Below, piece by piece: positions 22,369 to 32,722 of a stretch of DNA of 64,000 bases. The DNA lies in contig JANQBS010000053.1 in assembly GCA_033085395.1 (NCBI GenBank), positions 1-64,000 on the forward strand, written 5' to 3'. The notes below the pieces were generated by a model. That model searched no databases. It had not been told where the DNA came from and was given only the letters and a program-made list of their open reading frames with translations. Within the stretch, counting starts at the first letter, position 1. The number at the start of each line of letters is the position of its first letter. This stretch comes from Xanthoparmelia taractica. Its lineage: Eukaryota; Ascomycota; Lecanoromycetes; Lecanorales; Parmeliaceae. The position numbers and the translations under genes are program-made.

Positions 22369-24404
22369 GGCGGTGCTAGCACATCAACACCGCCGGAAGA
22401 AGCCGCGTTGATAAATCATAATTGTGTCTGCTACTCATGTGTCGAAAGAACAGGTGTCAGCAGAGCCGTAACTCTCGTGTTGAACGGGACATCCAGTGTC
22501 TAAGCGTGGCCCACCGTCTCCTCGCTCTACTATGTCCGGGTCCAAGGAAACCCAATCTCGTAAGAAACTCCAATGTCTCCGAACTGCTCACAGCACTGAT
22601 AAAAGCTGATGTTATGCCTCTAAATGACAGGGGCTATGTCATCCATTCGTCGGCTGGGCATAAGTCAAGCTCTGATCTCTCCCTCAACACAGGAGAACAT
22701 CCAGCGGAGGCCAGCGCCATATAAAAATCTTTTCACAGCCTCTCCAAAAGATTCTTATATATGTATACAGCCATAACCGTCAATGAACCGGCCAGCTTTC
22801 GAAACATCCATATCTCGTTGGTGCAGAGCAACGAGTCGATATTCGAACGGTCCCTCCCGAGGCGCAATTCAAAGACCGAGAAGTATCTGCGCTATATTTG
22901 ACTAATAGTGATACAGCCTGAGTATGAGTCTAGTCACGAGCTGTGACCTATGACCCTGTCGAAAACCCCCACTTCACTTCAGCTTCCACAGAAGGTGGCC
23001 AGATAAAATCCTTAGGTATGGAGGATGGCACAATAAGTCCAGTCCTGGACAACCCTAGCATCACCCCTAACCCCATCTTCAGCATGTATTTCTACCCCTA
23101 GACTCTACAACCTCAAAATCATCTCTTGGGAACACCAGCCTAAATATCCAACCCCACCAACATCTGTCCACACAACCCAACAGATTCTCTGATCCCTACA
23201 ACATACACACATAGTCCCATTTCCGAATCAGATACAAAGCCCATACCGTATTATCTACTTCGTACCTATAGGTAACACTCCGCCTCCGGGGGGGGGTGGG
23301 GGGGGGGGGGTGCGTTATCCAAGATCGATCTTTTGGCGCAGGACACGAGCGCTACCTTATCCAGGGATAATTGTGCCAACAATTTGTAAGATAAGGTAAG
23401 ATATGGTAGAAGTAGGGGATATGATAGCGTATCTAAGAGACAAGAGTTAAGAGTTAAGAATTAAGAATTAAGAGACGTAGAATGTTGGTAAATAACAAAG
23501 CTCAGTCATAAGATAAAGGCGGGTCGCGGGACGAAGCTGGCATCTCCTCTACAACCCTTCTTCCGGGTTATCAGTGCCAAATTGGCCTTGGGCGATATTG
23601 CTTTACCAGCCATATTGCAGTCCCCTGCGCATCTTGTTCATAAAATTTCCGGTACCCACAACAACGCTACTTGATACTCACGCATTGGCCTCAGGCTACG
23701 TTTAGGCGAGGAGCATCTTAGCGAGTTAGGACCGCTGGGTGTGTTCGGTAAAAACAACAGATCAAATAGTACACTGGATCAAAAAGGTCCTAGAAGGCGA
23801 CAGTGTATTTCGAGAAATAAGGATTGTGGCATGGTAGGTCAGGTTAGATCCCTAGTAGGAACGCTTGAGACACATATGTGAAGATGACGGTGGAAGGAAA
23901 TAGGCATCAAGAACTAAGGTACTTCAACATCCTGATTGCGTTAGATAGAGCATATGGTTTATCAAAGGCCTTTTACAGCTTTAAGATTTGTTGGGCTGTT
24001 AGGGTCAATTCTTTGCAGCGTTGACAATAGGATAGGTTTGCGATGGGAGGAGCTCGCGTGGTTCTTTTGGGTATGTATGTGCATATTGATGAGCTGAGTG
24101 AGTGGACTCGCCTTTCATTTTGAGAATTTATTTCACGAAGGGCCGGATTAAGTGAATCGGGGATATAGCGACCGAGGAGGAGAAAGGGGCCGCTGTTCGT
24201 TTAAGTCAATCAACACACTAGGGTAGACCAGTAGAATTGTAGAAAAGGGATAAAGCTGAGCTTCGTCTACTCTAAAAAGAAGAGCATGCTAGGGGATATC
24301 AGCTACCTATGACAGCAACAGAAATGTGAACCGCTTTTCATTCCGCCGAGGAACAAGAGCACGGGAGAGGAATAGATCTGAGCAGCGTGAGTCGTAGTTG
24401 TCGC
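22369..24404. other. Intergenic stretch with low-complexity tracts
   Basis: About 2 kb without a supported gene. It contains a near-continuous G run at about 23,287-23,310 and a short AAGAGTT/AAGAATT tandem repeat near 23,443-23,475. A frame on the + strand at 22,422-22,724 is not convincing. Confidence 0.45.
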
Positions 24405-25750
24405 TTAGTAGCGGTCGTCGTCATAGCCCTCGCGGTCATCACGACCCTCGTCATAAGCGCCCTCGATGTTTTCAGAGAAATCCTCAACTCCTTGTACCTG
24501 CACCACAATCATCAGCGCGTGTTTGGCAAGTCGAGGGTGCGAAGGGGAGCACACCTTATCACCGGCCCATCGGGCGGCATCTTCCGGAATGTCTTCAACT
24601 TCTTGTACCTACACAGCAATCATCAGCAGGCGTGTCGAGCGGGGTGCATAAATTGGAGCAGACCTTCTCCCCAGTCCATCGAGCGGCGTCTTCCGGCAAG
24701 TCTTCGACTTCTTGCACCTGCATTGAAACCTCAGCAGGTGCTTGGGATTGGCCCGCCCAAGAGGGAGCTCACCTTGTTCCCCGTCCATCGAGCGGCATCT
24801 TCCACAAAGCTATCGTCTCTGTATTCATCTCCACGGTATCCGCTGTCGCCGTATCCATCGTCTCGCACGACAGTTGTTTCCTTGTAGTATTGATCGCCTC
24901 CATATCGGTCATCGTTGACAAAAGTCTCGTTCTCGATTATGGTATCCCCACCACGGCGCTCATACCCATCTCCACCGTACTCACGACGCTCCTCATCACG
25001 ATAATCACGCCCGCCTTCGAAATCATCTTCGAATTTTTCTTTGTCTCTTTCCCAATGCTCCTCTGTCATTAGGAAAAACCATCAGTCACCCCCCATTAGA
25101 GACGAGCACAAGGCTCCCAGGAGCCTAGGTGAACATACCAACTTTGTGGCCTTCGTGCATCAACAATGCTCCTGCAGCCAATCCAACCACTGCTCCACCA
25201 GCCCCGTACGCCAAATTGTGATTTTTCTTCTGCGGAGCCTGCGTGATCACTTCGGTCTGCTGATATGTAGAGCCCATCGGTCCCCGCCCACTGGTTTGTA
25301 CCTCTGTGTACTGCGCCGGCGGAGGTCCACGAGGGGGTTCCCAGCTGCGTTCACCAGTTCGTTGATTGACGAAGAACCAGCGGCGGTCAGGGGCGTCCCA
25401 CTCGGCTACCCAGCCGGGAGGAAGGTTGTGATTGGGGTCGGCATGTGCAGAGGGACGGTTAAAGGTACGTTCGCCTGTGTTTTGGTTGATGCTGATCAGA
25501 GGTCAGCATCTCATCATCAAGACAGTAAGTTTGATCTTAGAGCATTTCCAAAGAGGAGGTGACTCGAGCCCATGTGTTGAAAGTCCACTTCGGGGTTGAA
25601 AGAGGAGATAATGAGGACTTACTAAAAGTAGCGATTATCTGGCGCGTCCCACTCTTGGATCCAGCCAGGTGGGAGGCTATCGTTAGGACCTTGTGGAGGA
25701 CCAGAGTAATAACCCTGGCCTTGAGGCTGACCTTGGTAAGCGTAGGCCAT
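24405..25750 (-). CDS. WW-domain protein with tandemly duplicated small exons
   Basis: Six exons (25,623-25,750; 25,139-25,491; 24,773-25,062; 24,664-24,717; 24,555-24,608; 24,405-24,497) give 323 aa with every junction in phase. Two WW domains follow a Q/G/Y-rich start: residues 26-56 (LPPGWIQEWDAPDNRYFY; the second Trp is replaced by Phe53) and 66-96 (LPPGWVAEWDAPDRRWFF, with W70, W93 and P96 all present). WW domains bind proline-rich PPxY-type ligands. Residues 134-155 form a Gly/Ala-rich hydrophobic zipper (AYGAGGAVVGLAAGALLM). Then comes a charged D/R/Y/G-rich region, and four copies of an EDAARWxGxK motif, two of them as separate 54-nt exons. The start is chosen because the WW domain follows directly and no earlier ATG is in frame. 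Its cellular role is unknown. Confidence 0.85.
24498..24790 (-). repeat. Tandem exon-intron repeat inside the WW gene
   Basis: Units of about 109 nt, each a 54-nt symmetric phase-0 exon plus an intron of about 55 nt, occur in tandem. Exon 4 encodes VQEVEDLPEDAARWTGEK and exon 5 encodes VQEVEDIPEDAARWAGDK. The end of exon 3 (VEDAARWTGNK) and the start of exon 6 (VQGVEDF) are flanking half-copies. The introns also resemble each other at their donor and acceptor sides (CCTGCTGA/GCTGATGATTG). This shows recent local duplication. Confidence 0.85.
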
Positions 25751-27604
25751 GCTGATGGGGAAAGATGAATGAATAGGTAAGGTGAAAGAAAAGGAGAGAC
25801 AGAAAGATGAAGGAAAAGGTGAGCTGGCCCTGGCTGGTGTTGGAGCTTTAAGGTAACAAATAGGGCTGACTAAGGTAAGCCCTAATATCACCCCTGTGGC
25901 CCCTAGAACTATTCGGCCTCAGCCGCCGTCCGAGCCGCCTCCAAGCCTTGACAATTCTCCGTTGCTAAATGGGGAATCTTATACTCTCATCTAATATATA
26001 GGAAATCCGACTCGGGCATACAGGTTCATTAAGATACACCTTTATGTTTTAGTGGTCAGGGTGTGCTTCCCTCTCGCACCAGATACATCAAATCAATGTA
26101 GCCTCGTGACGCGCCAGGATCAGATTCCAATCAGCCTCTCCAAAATCATTTGACTTGAAACGCTTGAAAGGGGCATGTTGCAAAGGAGTTGTTTCACTTC
26201 CGTAAGATCATAATCCCCTACTGTCGCGCAATCTATAGTCGCTTTTTTTTCTCTCGGCAACATCACGTTAAGACTATTCCAAGGCTGGTTCAAATCATCT
26301 CTACTAGCTCCTCAGCTCTTGCATTTGCTCTTTATCTTCTATCAGAAACCTGGTCTAACATCCTGCCAGGACTTGTCAGATCTTTAGGGCTGTGGCGAAA
26401 TACAGTTGAATTCTTGTATATCGAGTGTCGCCCTACAGCCTCTATAGCAGTATGGTACGGACCTGCGATTCGAAGGTCACAGAGCCAGCCTTGGGGTTGG
26501 CGAGCCCCACCAAGTGCTATGCGACGGTCCCCTGATCTTCTAGATTGAAAAGCTGGAAAAGACTTTATGCATGATAAAGGTAGTACTAAAAGTCAACGGC
26601 TCGATGCTCGGAACAGATAGTCTTGTTAGACTTACAGTCCTAAAGGTTCCGTGGCCTGTATCTATCACGGAAAAAAAGATAGCCAAGGTCAAAGAAGGCA
26701 GGCTTGATATCATACCGTACAAGGTACTTGAGGAGGGAGTGCCATAGAATAGAAACTTGCGAAGGTGTTTTCCAAGGCAGCAGCCTGCATCAAGAGGCTT
26801 ATGACCGGAATGGGGCTTTGAGAGAACCTCAGGATATACGTGATGCCTGTAGGCGATGATATGTAGCAATTTCAGTTGGCCGAAGCATGGGTAAGGGAAT
26901 GTTTTACAAGCTCGCGCCCACTGCGAGGATGAATGTTAGGACTTGGGACATTGTTCGAGTCGGTTGCCGCTCACCAGGTGAGGGACATGTGGGATTCATT
27001 CGTCAGGTGCAAATTCAGAGTACTATTCTAGCATATCTTGCGCTAGAGTTGAGCCTTGAAGCTTTCTGCGAACCACTTTGATGGGTCCGCAACCTTGATT
27101 GGTCTTTGCTCGGTTCCGCTTTCATCCTCATTGTAATTTGTAAACCCTCTTCTCTGTGCCACAACACCTTGATCCTAGTTGATGTGATTATTCGGTCTGG
27201 TTAGAGAGCCTTGGTGAATTATTGTGGCATACGTACTGTAATGCCTTGTGGCTTCGAAAGAGCGTCCTGCAAGCTCCACTTATCCTACATAAATAGTCAT
27301 CCAGAAAGGAGCGAACCCCCAAAATGCTAGCGACCATTCCTCCCTTGCCCCACCCGATCTCCTACTCTCTCTCGAATATCCATCCATTCCAAAGCTGATG
27401 AGACCACACCCTCCCACAGCAGCGCGTCTTGCCGTGCAGTCATCGGGTTCAACGCCATTTGCTAACTGCAGCCTGCTCTCCAGTCAAACATCTGAAAGTA
27501 ATCATTCGCTCTACTTAGATTGGCCTACTCATTTCTCCAAAGGAATTTTCCAAGAATCGAATATATCTTTGGTCCTCAGGTTGTCTAATGGAATTTCGAG
27601 AAAC
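25751..27604. other. Intergenic stretch between WW gene and retrotransposon
   Basis: About 1.85 kb. Short frames at 26,189-26,548 (+) and 26,540-26,869 (-) lack a good start and any recognisable domain. Nothing is supported, though the WW-gene promoter must lie in the first part. Confidence 0.45.
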
Positions 27605-27770
27605 GCATTAGTGTTCTCATTCATGAAGGTATACACATCGGGATCAAGTAGTACTATAGATAGTTGATTGAGTCGTTTCAACGCTAAGGTTAGTAGTTAG
27701 TAGACTCAACTAGATCGTTAGCAGGTCTAGATAAGCCCTTAAACGTGCCTTAGCGCTAGAAAACTCTCTA
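27605..27770 (-). repeat. Split direct repeat B2, 3' terminus of YR copy 2
   Basis: Matches 28,004-28,160 (B1) in direct orientation and 10,850-11,010 in inverted orientation. It is far less AT-rich than B1. The outer boundary is GCATTAGTGTT at 27,605. Confidence 0.78.
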
Positions 27771-27827
27771 CATCTATGCGATATAGATCTAAAGTATTTA
27801 ATTAGATAGCTATATATAGGCGTAAGT

Positions 27828-28003
27828 AAGTGAAATAAAAGAATACGATTGCTCTAAGTGAGAAGAATTCGAATAAAGAGTTAACTAATAGTATAAGATC
27901 TATATATATAATGCTCTCGAAGATACGTGTTTCTCGCATATGCGTATATATTTAAAATAGAGACTAGATTATAAGATATATTAATTTATAGTCTCACTAT
28001 TCG
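27828..28003 (-). repeat. Split direct repeat A2 of YR copy 2
   Basis: Direct repeat of 32,034-32,210 (A1). A2 reads CATATGCGTATATATTTAAA where A1 reads CATATGCGCATGCATCTGGA: only C/T and G/A differences, with A2 the mutated one. Confidence 0.78.
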
Positions 28004-28160
28004 ATTAGTGTTCTTATTTATAAAGATATATATATTAAGATTAAGTAATATTATAGATAGTTAATTAAGTCGTTTTAACGCTAAGATTAATAGTTAGTAA
28101 ACTTAACTAGATCGTTAATAGATCTAGATAAGTCTCTAAATATATCTTAACGCTAGAAAA
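28004..28160 (-). repeat. Split direct repeat B1 of YR copy 2
   Basis: Direct repeat of B2 (27,605-27,770), beginning ATTAGTGTTCTTATTTATAA and ending near GCTAGAAAATTTTT. It is strongly RIP-mutated relative to B2. Confidence 0.78.
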
Positions 28161-28299
28161 TTTTTAAATAATTAAAAGACGTTATATAAAGATCTCGTAG
28201 AAGACTTCGTATAGCGATTTAATAATATAAGTATCGTTAATATTAGCGCTAATAAAACGAAAGATATTAATATCTTTATAATATAATAAGTATTCGCTC

Positions 28300-28850
28300 G
28301 AGGTAAATAGTAATATAAAGACGATAGAAATCGAACTTTTAGCGTTTTAATAGCATAATCTTATTATTATTAAGACTCGCCTCGCGTGTTAAAGTAATAA
28401 TCTCTTTATAAAAGAAGTGTCTTAAATAATAATCTCTTATATCGAGCGAGATTAATATTTAGCGAAGTTAATCGATGATTAGTTCTTTAATAAAAGAGCT
28501 CTTATTTAATTAAAAGAGGGGATTATTTAATAAGATCTTTTATCTAAAGAGATATCGTAAGATCTTTATTATATAAGCGTTATTATTTAACGTTGTAATA
28601 GTAAGTATTATTTTTTAACGAAAGAAATTCGTTTTGAATATTAAAAGTGTAAGTTTAAGATATTTTTTATATAGTCTTATCGAGCGACGAGTAAGAAATT
28701 ATTACTCGAAGTCTCGGCCTTTACGATTATATATAATATATATAAACTCGCTTATACGAAGAAATATAACGAATATAAGATAAAAGACTATATAGAGCGT
28801 TACTCCGATCTCGTCTTCTTAACTAATATAAATAAGTATTTATAATAATA
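28300..28850 (-). pseudogene. Degraded tyrosine recombinase of YR copy 2
   Basis: The - strand near 28,310-28,460 reads RHFFYKE, then EASLNNNKIMLLKR, then KFDFYRLYYYLPRA, which matches the C-terminal H-x-x-R and Tyr boxes of phage-integrase-type recombinases. The parallel region in copy 1 (9,800-10,320) has the same frame. In such retrotransposons this enzyme integrates a circular DNA intermediate in place of a DDE integrase. This copy is inactive. Confidence 0.75.
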
Positions 28851-29544
28851 GATCTTTAATAATTAAATAATATTCTTTCATCTTAGTCTCACCTCGTAGA
28901 TATTAAATATCGACGATTATTCTTTATAACTAAGAATTATAAAATATCGTAAGATTCTTATATTCTATATTAACGTAAATTAATTTAATATCTATTAGAT
29001 AAACCTTAATAATCTTAATCTTAATTCGTCTTATATTAAGATATACGATTTAATTAGCGAGTGAGTTAACGATCGCTAAAAAGAAAGAAGTACTTTTATT
29101 AATAGCGTAATAAGCGCTATATAACTTAATAAGTGTGATATACGTTTTTCGCGTCTTTGCGACTAAACTCTATTAGAGAAGACGAGCTATCTCTTATAAT
29201 AGTGCGATTTAATTATATTAGAAATCTAATAAATTTCGCCCTAGCTCTGCGAAGCGATTAAAATATATCTTAGCTATAGATATACGTTAACGATCTTTCG
29301 ATATCGAAAGCGTGATAAGTTATCTATTAGCTTATTAATCTTAATTGAAATTTATATTAAGATTAAATAGATATCGTATTTAATTAGTAGTATTATTATA
29401 TCTTATAGTGAGACTATAACTAATTCGCGAATAGAGAACTTTCTAAGATTATAAATATATACGTTATTATCGCAATATAGTATTAATCGTGATTTCCGAA
29501 GTCTTTGTAATTATAATCGAATAACGTAATATATAATCTTTACT

Positions 29545-30150
29545 TCTTTAAATTAAATATCTTTTTAACGATAACGTGTAATTATCGAAATATTAAAAGT
29601 TCTCTAAATCGATTATAAGAGATCTAAGTGCTTTAAAATATAGTTTCTTATATTATAAATTCCTAATACGTCGATTTAAATATATTATATTAATTGATTA
29701 ATAATATAACGAATTAATTTAAGATTATATTAGTCTTTTAGAAAGATCTTTTATTATTGTAGATTGATCTTTATATATAATATAATTTTAATAAGTGCGA
29801 TTAATCTTCGAATAGTATTAAAAAGTCGCCTTAAGAACGCTCTCTTTAAGATTACGATCTTAGCGATAAATAATAAAAAATTAATCGTTAACTCGAGCTC
29901 GCGATATAAGATTATCGCCCGATTTAAAAGATCTTTAATCGTATTTCTCACTCGGGTAAGCTTATCGAAGAAAAGTCTAATCTATATTAAGATACTATCG
30001 AACTTAATCCCTAGAAAATCGACTATAATACTTATAATATCTTTAATGTGATTAATTTTAAAGTCTAATTCTTTATATATGAGATCGAATTATTAATTAT
30101 ATATAATCGCCTCGTCGATTAATATTAGAATAGTGAAGAAATCGTTTAAA
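29545..30150 (-). pseudogene. Degraded reverse transcriptase/RNase H of YR copy 2
   Basis: The - strand at 29,754-29,951 holds the longest uninterrupted piece, NTIKDLLNRAIILYRELELT then FLLFIAKIVILKRAFLRRLF. This is the characteristic REL..(I)GFL.FA.KVV.PGRAFLRRL segment that follows the catalytic box in DIRS/Ngaro-group RTs. It aligns with 720-1,160 of copy 1. The position 29,545 corresponds to the point where copy 1 is interrupted by the TIR element. Confidence 0.6.
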
Positions 30151-32033
30151 TAATAAAGTACTATAATTTAAAAAAGAATTATTACTAAGATTTAGTTAAG
30201 AATCTTTACGAATAGATTAAATATAAATAATAACGTACGCAGATCGAAAGATAGATATCGTTCTATTTAATAGTTATCGTTATAATAAAATCCTAATAAT
30301 TATTAATCTAAAATTACGATCGATATATATTTAAAGGCGTTTTTTAAGTCTCTTTTAACGAATTAAGCCCTAAGATCTTATTATAGCAATGCGGTTATTG
30401 CGTTATCGTATATAGCGTATTTTAGAGTTCTTTAGTTCTAGAATATATTATTATTAATTAAGATCTCATATGAGAATAAGAGATTATAAATATATTTTTA
30501 ATTATTATCGTACTTCGAGATTAGCTTTAGCGACGAATAAACGAATTACTACTTCGCCTAAGAATTAATCTCGACTAGACGATTATATAAAAGCTATTTT
30601 TAAAGGTTCGTTATTAGTATATTAGATACTACGAGAATTAATTAATAATTATAATTGCGATAATATAGAATTTGACCTCGATATTCGATTTTTGCTTTCT
30701 TTTGAAGAATAGTCGAAAGAGTCTTTACGAATATAAAATCTAAATAATTCTTTAATTAACGATTTTAATCTTTTACTTGTAGCGAATCTTAGCTAATTAA
30801 ATTTAAATTTAATAAATCGTATAGCGCGTATAGAAATTCTTCTACTATGTGTAATAGTAATATAAATATTTATAAGTGCGTTAAGAGTTATTTAGACTTC
30901 GAAATTCGATTATTAAGCGAGATAAAATTAGTGCTTAAGATCTCGATTTTAATCTTATAACACGTATTTATTATATAATTTAGCTAATAATTAAGATAAA
31001 TATAAATATATTAATAGTACTCGCGTGAATATCGTTTTTTATTAAAATTTCGATATATAGCGAAGAATTTAAAAGTAGGATCTAAGTTCTACTTAATATC
31101 GATAAGGGCGATTATTTTACGCAGTAGAAGATCGCTATAACGTCTATTCTCGATGATTTAGACTATAAAATCGTTCTAATTATTTAAGATATATACGTTT
31201 ATAAACGTATAATAATATTCTCGAATAAAGTTAAATTTATATAAGACTAATAACTTAGTTAGACGAAAACGATAATTTAATAATATCTTTTATAGGTGAA
31301 TAACTACTATAAAATATATATAGTAATATATAATCTAATTATATACCTCGAAACACTATAGTAGAGATATTATCTTATTTGCTTTTTGAGTATCGTTCGT
31401 ATCGACGCGATTAACGTATTCTTAACTTAGCTTAATAAGATTTTCGAATTTAAATATCTTAAAGAAGATTTACTTAAAATACTTAATATTAATAACGCGA
31501 TAATATTTATAAAAATTAAGAAAGGGACGCGTATCTTTAATATATATAAAAGAGACTCTAAAATTATTATTCTTCTCTAAATTATTATTAAACTTAAATA
31601 AATAATATTAATAATAGCGATAACGACGGCGAGAGCGTGACTTATATATTTAATACTACTTATAATAATTATATTCGTATTTAACGAGGCGTTTTTTTAA
31701 TTCTAAGACTTAATCGCGATAATTAAGAATCTTAATATTAATCTTCTTAATCACGCTTGAACTAAGAGTTTCTAAAAAGAATATCTTCGATATTATAGAC
31801 TTATTTCTACGAGATCGAGCGAAGCGAGAAAGAAAAGAGAATATAATAGTTTTTACGGGCGTTTTAAGTCTATTAAAGATCTTTTTAAATATCTTAAAGC
31901 GTCTAATAGCGATAATTATAACGTAAAAAGAATAAATAATTAAAAAGATTAAAATAAGTGTAGATATAAATAAGATAAGAAGAATATATGCTAATCTAAT
32001 ATATAGATATTTAATAATTTAGAATTAGTTGAA

Positions 32034-32210
32034 TAAAGATTATAAAAGAATACGATTACTCTGAGTGAAAAGAATTCGAATAAAGAGTCAACTAATAATG
32101 TGAGACTTATATATATAGTGCTCTCGAAGACACGTATTCCCCGCATATGCGCATGCATCTGGAACAGGGGCTGGATCATGAGACACACTAACCCATAGTC
32201 CCACTATTCG
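32034..32210 (-). repeat. Split direct repeat A1, 5' terminus of YR copy 2
   Basis: Terminal copy of A2. It keeps GC-rich stretches (CCCCGCATATGCGCATGCAT) and ends with CCCACTATTCG at 32,210, after which the sequence is ordinary. A1 has no counterpart for copy 1 because that end is outside the window. Confidence 0.78.
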
Positions 32211-32722
32211 AATCTTAGCTGCGAAAAGATGATCTTCTCAACACATGGATATTGAATTCGACAATTTACCATGATTACGTCGTTCTTCTGAGAAGAATCT
32301 ATTAAGTTGACTTCCAACACCCACCAATTCGATGCTCTCACAAATCATACAAATCACTTGGTTAGAGTCTCTCATTTCTTCAAAACCTCCAAGTCTCTAT
32401 ATTGCCGTCGCCGATCAAGGCTTAAGGAGTAGAGTTCCTTCTAGCTCTACTTAAACTGGTGTCCCGATATGATAGTCGCTCCCAGCAGCGTTGAAGTCAA
32501 CTCGAAATTAGGGGAATGGTGAAGTCGTCCAAGAAAAGTGCACAAGCGATTCTGCTGGATCATGTCGATGTAAAAGTACCAGATCAAAGTCCCGTCATTC
32601 CACAATTGATGAAGACGCTGCTGTCGCCCACCGTATACGAGGCTTGAACTTCCACAGGCATACGGGCATTGCAGCTCCGGTCCATACTTGCTCCAACCTT
32701 CCCACTTAGCCTTTGATGTGCG
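32211..32722. other. Intergenic stretch, no supported gene
   Basis: About 0.5 kb between the element end and the stop codon of the PTH11-like gene. No open frame of interest; it probably includes the 3' UTR of that gene. Confidence 0.5.

Larger units (their letters stand above)
27605..32210 (-). mobile_element. Full-length RIP-degraded tyrosine-recombinase retrotransposon, copy 2 (split direct repeats)
   Basis: The element reads on the - strand from 32,210 (5') to 27,605 (3'), about 4.6 kb. Its termini are not LTRs. Terminal repeat A1 (32,034-32,210) recurs internally as A2 (27,828-28,003), and terminal repeat B2 (27,605-27,770) recurs as B1 (28,004-28,160). The order is A1-body-B1-A2-B2, the split-direct-repeat plan of PAT/Ngaro-type YR retrotransposons. 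The body carries degraded RT/RNase H and tyrosine recombinase sequences. The 5' third (about 30,800-32,030) should hold the gag-like ORF, which I could not read. Stops are everywhere, so it is dead. Internal copies of the repeats differ from terminal ones almost only by C-to-T/G-to-A. Confidence 0.82.

Noticed and set aside
24387..25562. Several long + strand frames opposite the WW gene (166, 224 and 173 residues)
   Set aside because: They mirror the repetitive exons and conserved WW-coding exons on the other strand; no domain, no good start.
29764..30051. 95-residue open frame on the + strand in the retrotransposon
   Set aside because: It is antisense to the reverse transcriptase remnant; open frames in this AT-rich DNA are chance.
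27605..32210. LTR retrotransposon (Gypsy) interpretation of the AT-rich block
   Set aside because: The terminal sequences at the two ends are different from each other (A1 and B2); each recurs internally instead. A tyrosine recombinase, not a DDE integrase, is readable.
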